Shown piece after piece: positions 59,960-64,000 of a stretch of DNA of 64,000 nucleotides (within the stretch, counting starts at the first letter, position 1; each line of letters starts with the position of its first letter). The stretch lies in NCBI GenBank assembly GCA_015680685.1, contig MNCI01003573.1:927107-991106 (forward strand). The letters are read 5' to 3'. The position numbers were made by a program, and so were the translations under genes. This DNA comes from Gnetum montanum. Its lineage: Eukaryota; Streptophyta; Gnetopsida; Gnetales; Gnetaceae. The notes beneath the pieces are model-generated. The model worked only from the letters and a program-made list of their open reading frames with translations, had not been told where the DNA came from and searched no databases.

Positions 59960-60920
59960 TTTTAATGGCTTGGTTCAATGGTGTGTTCCCGATGTAGATC
60001 AATTGTGAGCTCTCCAAGATGCTGATGTGGGCCCGTGTGGGGGTCATTATGCTAGGAAATGAATAGCTATTAAAATCTTTCTTGTAGGATATTATTGGCC
60101 TACATTGTTCTAGGATGCTCACCACTTCATCCAATCTTGTGAGTTTTTCCAATGTGATGGGGGAATGACTACTAGAATGGAGGGTCCACAACAATGGATT
60201 CAACCTTTAGAACCCTTCAACATATGGGGTATTGATTTTATGGGGCCTATTACACCAATTTCCAATTAAAAAAACTACATTGTTGTTGCTATTGACTATT
60301 TTACAAAGTGGGCAGAAGTAGCCATTGTCACTGACTGTACATCATCTACCACTACACAATTTCTTCAACAACAAATCATAAATAGGTTTGGCATGCCTTG
60401 TGCAATTATTTCTGATAATGGTACATATTTTATAGGTGCAAATTTTTGAAAGTTGATGTAATGCTTAGGAGTGGAGCATAAGTTGACTACACCATATCAT
60501 CCTCAAGCGAATGGCCAAGCTGAAGTCACCAATAGGGAGATCACAAAAATATTAACATCAACCATTAGTAAATATAGGCAAGACTGGAGCACCAAACTGA
60601 ACGATGCTCTTTGGGCATACTGCTCCACATGGAAACTCCCTATAGGCTATTCTCCCTATGAGTTAGTGTACAGTAAAATTCAAACACTTTCTATCCAGGC
60701 TAAGCTTCGTACACTATCTATAGCATGTGACCTCAACCTTGACCTCAATCTAGCACAAAAAGAATGGTTAATAAACCTTAACTTGCTAGATGAAAATTAA
60801 TTAGCCACCCTATCATCCAATGAACTACACAAGGCCTTTAACAAACAATTTCATGACCTAAGGATTAGGAAAGTCAAATACCAACAAGGAAATAAGGTTC
60901 TGTATTAGAATCCTGCATAT
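59960..60920 (+). pseudogene. Integrase of element 5
   Basis: The zinc-binding region is degenerate ('GYYWPTLF', then a Cys pair remnant, 60088-60160). The core shows all three acidic positions: Asp in 'WGIDFMGP' (about 60228), Asp in 'IISDNGTYF' (about 60410) and Glu in 'NGQAEVTNREI' (about 60525), in keeping with D,D-35-E. 60471-60800 is open through the end of the core ('WAYCSTWKLPIGYSPYELVY'). Stops at about 60267 and 60449 interrupt it. It would insert cDNA, making the 5-bp duplications seen in this family. Confidence 0.87.
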
Positions 60921-62373
60921 TTACCACAATGAACTAAATTTCAAATGCTCTGGGAAGGACCTGATATCATTCATGAAACTTTTTCTTTAGGGGCCATGAT
61001 GATCTATAAACCTAAAAGCCTGGATAGGAAATTATTAGTCAACATCTAGTAAACCAAACCTTTCTATGAGCCTAAAACAGCTAGTACTAACACTACCTCT
61101 GCTAATGGACAACCTTACTCATTATTTCAGATCTCCTCCTTCTAACTCAGTCATGGGAAAGATGGCCACCGATGCTAGTCATTCTAAGCCTTAGTTCTTT
61201 TTTCATTTTTTTTTCACATTTTTGTTTTACGCAATCTTCATCTTTACTTGTTTTGTTTTACACCATCATTAAAAATTTTACTATTTCTTTCTCTAGTACA
61301 TTTTGTTTAAATTACTCTCACTCATCATATAATAAGTGCTCATGATGGTGGATTGTATTATAATGGTGTTGATTTCTAATGTTTGGTTTTTACCTTTGAC
61401 TTTTAATGTTGATACTAAGATATGGTTTCTTTTGATAAAATAGGCAATGAGTCCACATCATCCATCCATCCATATAACTCTATGGCCTTCCTTTATTTTG
61501 GAATTTTTTTGTCCCTTTTTCTAAGTAAACCTATTAATGAATTGGTGGCTTGGTATTCTTCAAACCAAGGAAAGACTCAAATGGATTGAAAAGGGTATGG
61601 CTTCAAGGGGATTCGATGCATTTGTGCTAGCTATTCTCTTAGGTACTTGGATGTTTTCATAGGTTTTCCACCATTCCACTATTAACCAATATTAGGAAGT
61701 TGACTAAATTATATAAGTCGTTGCATGGTGTGGTTCTCACTCAAAATAAGTTGGTGGGAATTCAAAGCACACCCCTTAGACATAATAAAGTAACATGGGC
61801 TACAAGCACTAGTTATAGCACTAGAAAGACATGTTACCCATGCTTGAAGGTTCCCTCTAACTAAGGCCCTTTCTTGCTTCCTGCTTCTCTATCTTTCTCT
61901 TGTTGGAATGGTGGTGGTTCTATGAAAGCATTCTCATTTCTTCAAGAGGATGGATTGGTCAATTGTGTTGATGCAAGGTCACTAGATGTGGATAGTTTTA
62001 ATCTAGATTTGGGCTAAATTTTATTAAGTCACCTTAATCACATACTACACAAGGGACTTTACACAACCTTGATATTGGGATTTCATTCCATTCGATTCTC
62101 TCTTTCTATATTTCTTTCCATATTCCACCTCATTTTCGATTTTATGATTAGTCTATATCTTGGTTGATGCATTGTTATTCTTCGGTAAACTCTTGTGGGT
62201 AAGTTCTTAACCATTGTTCCCATATGTCATTCTTAGATCCTATGAACTCTTTGGTTTGTGGGTTTGTCAGGGCATAAAGGGCATGAGCCTACTTTGGGGA
62301 GGACCCACTGGTATTCCTTTTTGGTGCAATTATTAAGCTCTTTTCCTTAAACAATTTTTGCAATCAACTATTT
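60921..62373 (+). other. 3' non-coding region of element 5
   Basis: Holds the same ordered blocks as elements 1-3: 'TCATGGGAAAGATGGCCACC' (about 61153), GGCAATGAGTCCACATCATCC (61443), the hairpin at 61727-61773, and GGGCATGAGCCTACTTTGGG (about 62279). It is then cut off before the polypurine tract. No readable frame, so if an env-like gene ever existed here it is gone. Confidence 0.65.
61727..61773 (+). other. Conserved A-rich-loop hairpin, element 5 copy
   Basis: GGTGTG + TTCTCAC pairs with GTGGGAA + CACACC (one T-G wobble). Confidence 0.6.
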
Positions 62374-63001
62374 TTGAGTGCCCGCAGTAGGAGCCATAAA
62401 GTGAACGAATCTTTATTCGAGCATTGTGTACCTAAGCATACCTTCTGATCGAAAATAAATATGAACTTTGTGATAAACCTTGCAACATTCAAAATAGCTT
62501 AATTATTTTATTTAAATGTTATTTTTTTTATTCGCTACTCTCATTAGTTAATTAATGTGATTTTTATTGAATTGTTAATTATCAACGAATTAGCACACTT
62601 AGTAAGACCACTTCAAGCATACATGGGAACACTTGGTAACCTAGTAACAACAAGCATTTGGTAATCCCAAGAGTGTTACACTGGTTCAGGATGTGTCCAG
62701 AGAGTGGGAATGGATGCTAGTGTTAGGACTAGTTAGAGAATAGTTAACTAGTTAAATCAAATTAGTTATTAAATTATTTCATTTCTCCCCTTTAAGCACC
62801 AGGAACATAAAACATAAAAAGCATAAAAATCATACACCTCAAGTTTACTTAACCATACAATCATGTCTTACAAGTAAGCTTGGGAAGACAACGATCACAT
62901 AACCCATCCTTATGCTATGTAAGTGCATAAGCACTTAACCCTTGGAGTTTGACTAGATTGTATTCATATGGTTGGGCATAGGGGTACCTCACCGCTCATC
63001 A
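62374..63001 (+). repeat. 3' LTR of element 5, U3 start deleted
   Basis: Aligns with 54208-54846 from GAGTGCCCGCAGTAGGAGCC onward. The palindrome and TATA part is missing. The right end CTCATCA and the target duplication are intact, so the loss is an internal deletion after insertion. Confidence 0.88.
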
Positions 63002-64000
63002 CTACTATAGTTTGGTTTACCAAAGTCACTATCTGACTAGCATTTTGGATGGACTTATCCTTCTTCTTTGTTCAACTTATTTCTAAAGCTAACCAACCTT
63101 GGATCATTGCATTGAATGACCATCTACTTAATTTATTTAGTAGAGATGATTGTGTAATGGAGGCTAATTGGCCTAGGATAGGCCAACTTCACTGTAACGT
63201 AGTCATTCATGGCCCCTTGAAAAATGTCTAGGAGTTGATCATTAGGCAAGGGATGAGTATGATTCATTATTACATAGATTCATTTCAAGATGAACATAGG
63301 GATAAATATTTTAGGAGTCTATGTGATGGCTAATAATATTTATAGAGTTCCATCTTTGCTAATTTTATACTTGAACCTCTTAAAAATGGCTATGAACAGT
63401 TGCTCCAACAAGGTAATGGACCCATGAAGCAAGGTCCTATATTACTCCAGTACCTTTCCTATCAAGGAGTTAGAAAAACTATGTAATGTGGTATGGGGAT
63501 AACTGATTAGTAGCATACATTCATTGTGAAAGATACTGACTTGGCTTGTGGGATCATATTCTACACTATATTGATGGAAACTTGAGTAGGAGGAATAAAA
63601 GTATTGATGGGATTGATAAGAAGATATGTGATGAAGACTATAAGACTACCTTCATGTAGTGTTGTGGCTTTTCACATTTGATTATCATTTACTTAGAGCC
63701 TAGACATGAGGTATTACAATAAGAGTATTAATTTAGGCAGAATACCAGGAATTGATGAAAGAGTATAATTACAAAAAATTGGATTGTGAGGGGGTAAAAA
63801 TTGCTATGGTGGTATAATGATTGACATGAGAATTAGTGGTATGCTATACTAGGGTACATGTTGCACAAGTGGAATGAATGATAGTAATACTTGAGTAGAT
63901 TAAGTTGGGAATTAAGGGATATTGGTTGAAAAGGGTTCAATATTAAATTGAAATTTAAAATATGGGATGATAGATTGATAGTGCTAATATTTGAAAAGAG
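63002..64000 (+). other. Right flank of element 5 with a weak coding signal of unknown family
   Basis: 63049-63231 is open ('NQPWIIALNDHLLNLFSRDD', then 'GQLHCNVVIHGP'), and the same frame continues past a stop with 'HYYIDSFQDEHRDKYF' to about 63330. This looks more like a decayed protein than random DNA, but I do not recognise it. It could belong to the same old element as the multi-exon remnant at 49.0-53.1 kb. Confidence 0.3.

Larger units (their letters stand above)
54023..63001 (+). mobile_element. Element 5: the only pol-bearing Athila-like element, target duplication CTACT
   Basis: 8979 bases, flanked by CTACT (54018-54022 and 63002-63006). Order: 5' LTR, tRNA-Asp primer site, gag with zinc knuckle, protease, RT, RNase H, integrase, 3' non-coding region, 3' LTR. 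The order and the RT features ('FMDDFSTYG', 'LPTDMEYTFLQ' entry block) place it in the Athila branch of Ty3/gypsy. All domains carry stops, so it is dead. Its 3' LTR lacks the first 180 or so bases (the whole upstream U3), together with the end of the internal region. It shows what elements 1-3 lost. Confidence 0.93.

Overview
This is nuclear DNA of a land plant, most likely a seed plant with a large, retrotransposon-swollen genome. A gymnosperm is plausible, but the sequence alone cannot decide it. The evidence is one well-preserved plant Shaker-type potassium channel gene with about eleven exons, standing in roughly 50 kb of decayed LTR retrotransposons. There are no bacterial-type operons, no CRISPR array and no recognisable tRNA or rRNA gene.

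The only gene I judge functional lies at 11851-17459 on the minus strand. It encodes a KAT-type inward-rectifier K+ channel of 636 residues, or 662 if an upstream splice acceptor is used. It has S1-S6, a TVGYGD selectivity filter, a cyclic-nucleotide-binding domain and a C-terminal KHA domain, without ankyrin repeats. All exons join in frame at splice-site-like boundaries.

The rest is dominated by one family of Ty3/gypsy (Athila-like) elements. Their LTRs mostly start TGATGAG/TGATGAA and end CTCATCA. The primer-binding site is complementary to tRNA-Asp, and intact insertions have 5-bp target duplications. There are five members. Element 0 (1-2082, minus, cut by the window edge) interrupts a LINE remnant. 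Element 1 (2914-9997, plus) and element 2 (23331-29052, plus, 5' truncated) keep gag and protease but have lost reverse transcriptase, RNase H and integrase at the same 5' breakpoint. Element 3 (33903-40273, plus, target duplication AAGGT) is gag-only. Element 4 (44056-48503, minus, target duplication CTAAG) is the youngest-looking, shows only gag and contains a 697-N gap. Element 5 (54023-63001, plus, target duplication CTACT) is the only one with recognisable RT, RNase H and integrase, all broken by stops. Element 3 is nested inside an older Tat/Ogre-like element on the minus strand (pieces at 32464-33902 and 40274-42130).

Structure not explained by coding includes: arrays of GATATC-centred palindromes in the U3 of the LTRs, just upstream of the TATA box; a hairpin in the long 3' untranslated part of four elements, with compensatory base changes, triplicated in element 3; a decayed multi-exon coiled-coil-rich reading frame of unknown family at about 49.0-53.1 kb; and a diverged repeat on both sides of element 2.

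Remaining stretches (about 2.4-2.9, 10.0-11.7, 18.2-22.9, 29.5-32.4, 42.1-44.0, 48.5-49.0, 53.1-54.0 and 63.0-64.0 kb) are AT-rich intergenic or old repeat DNA in which I recognise no gene.
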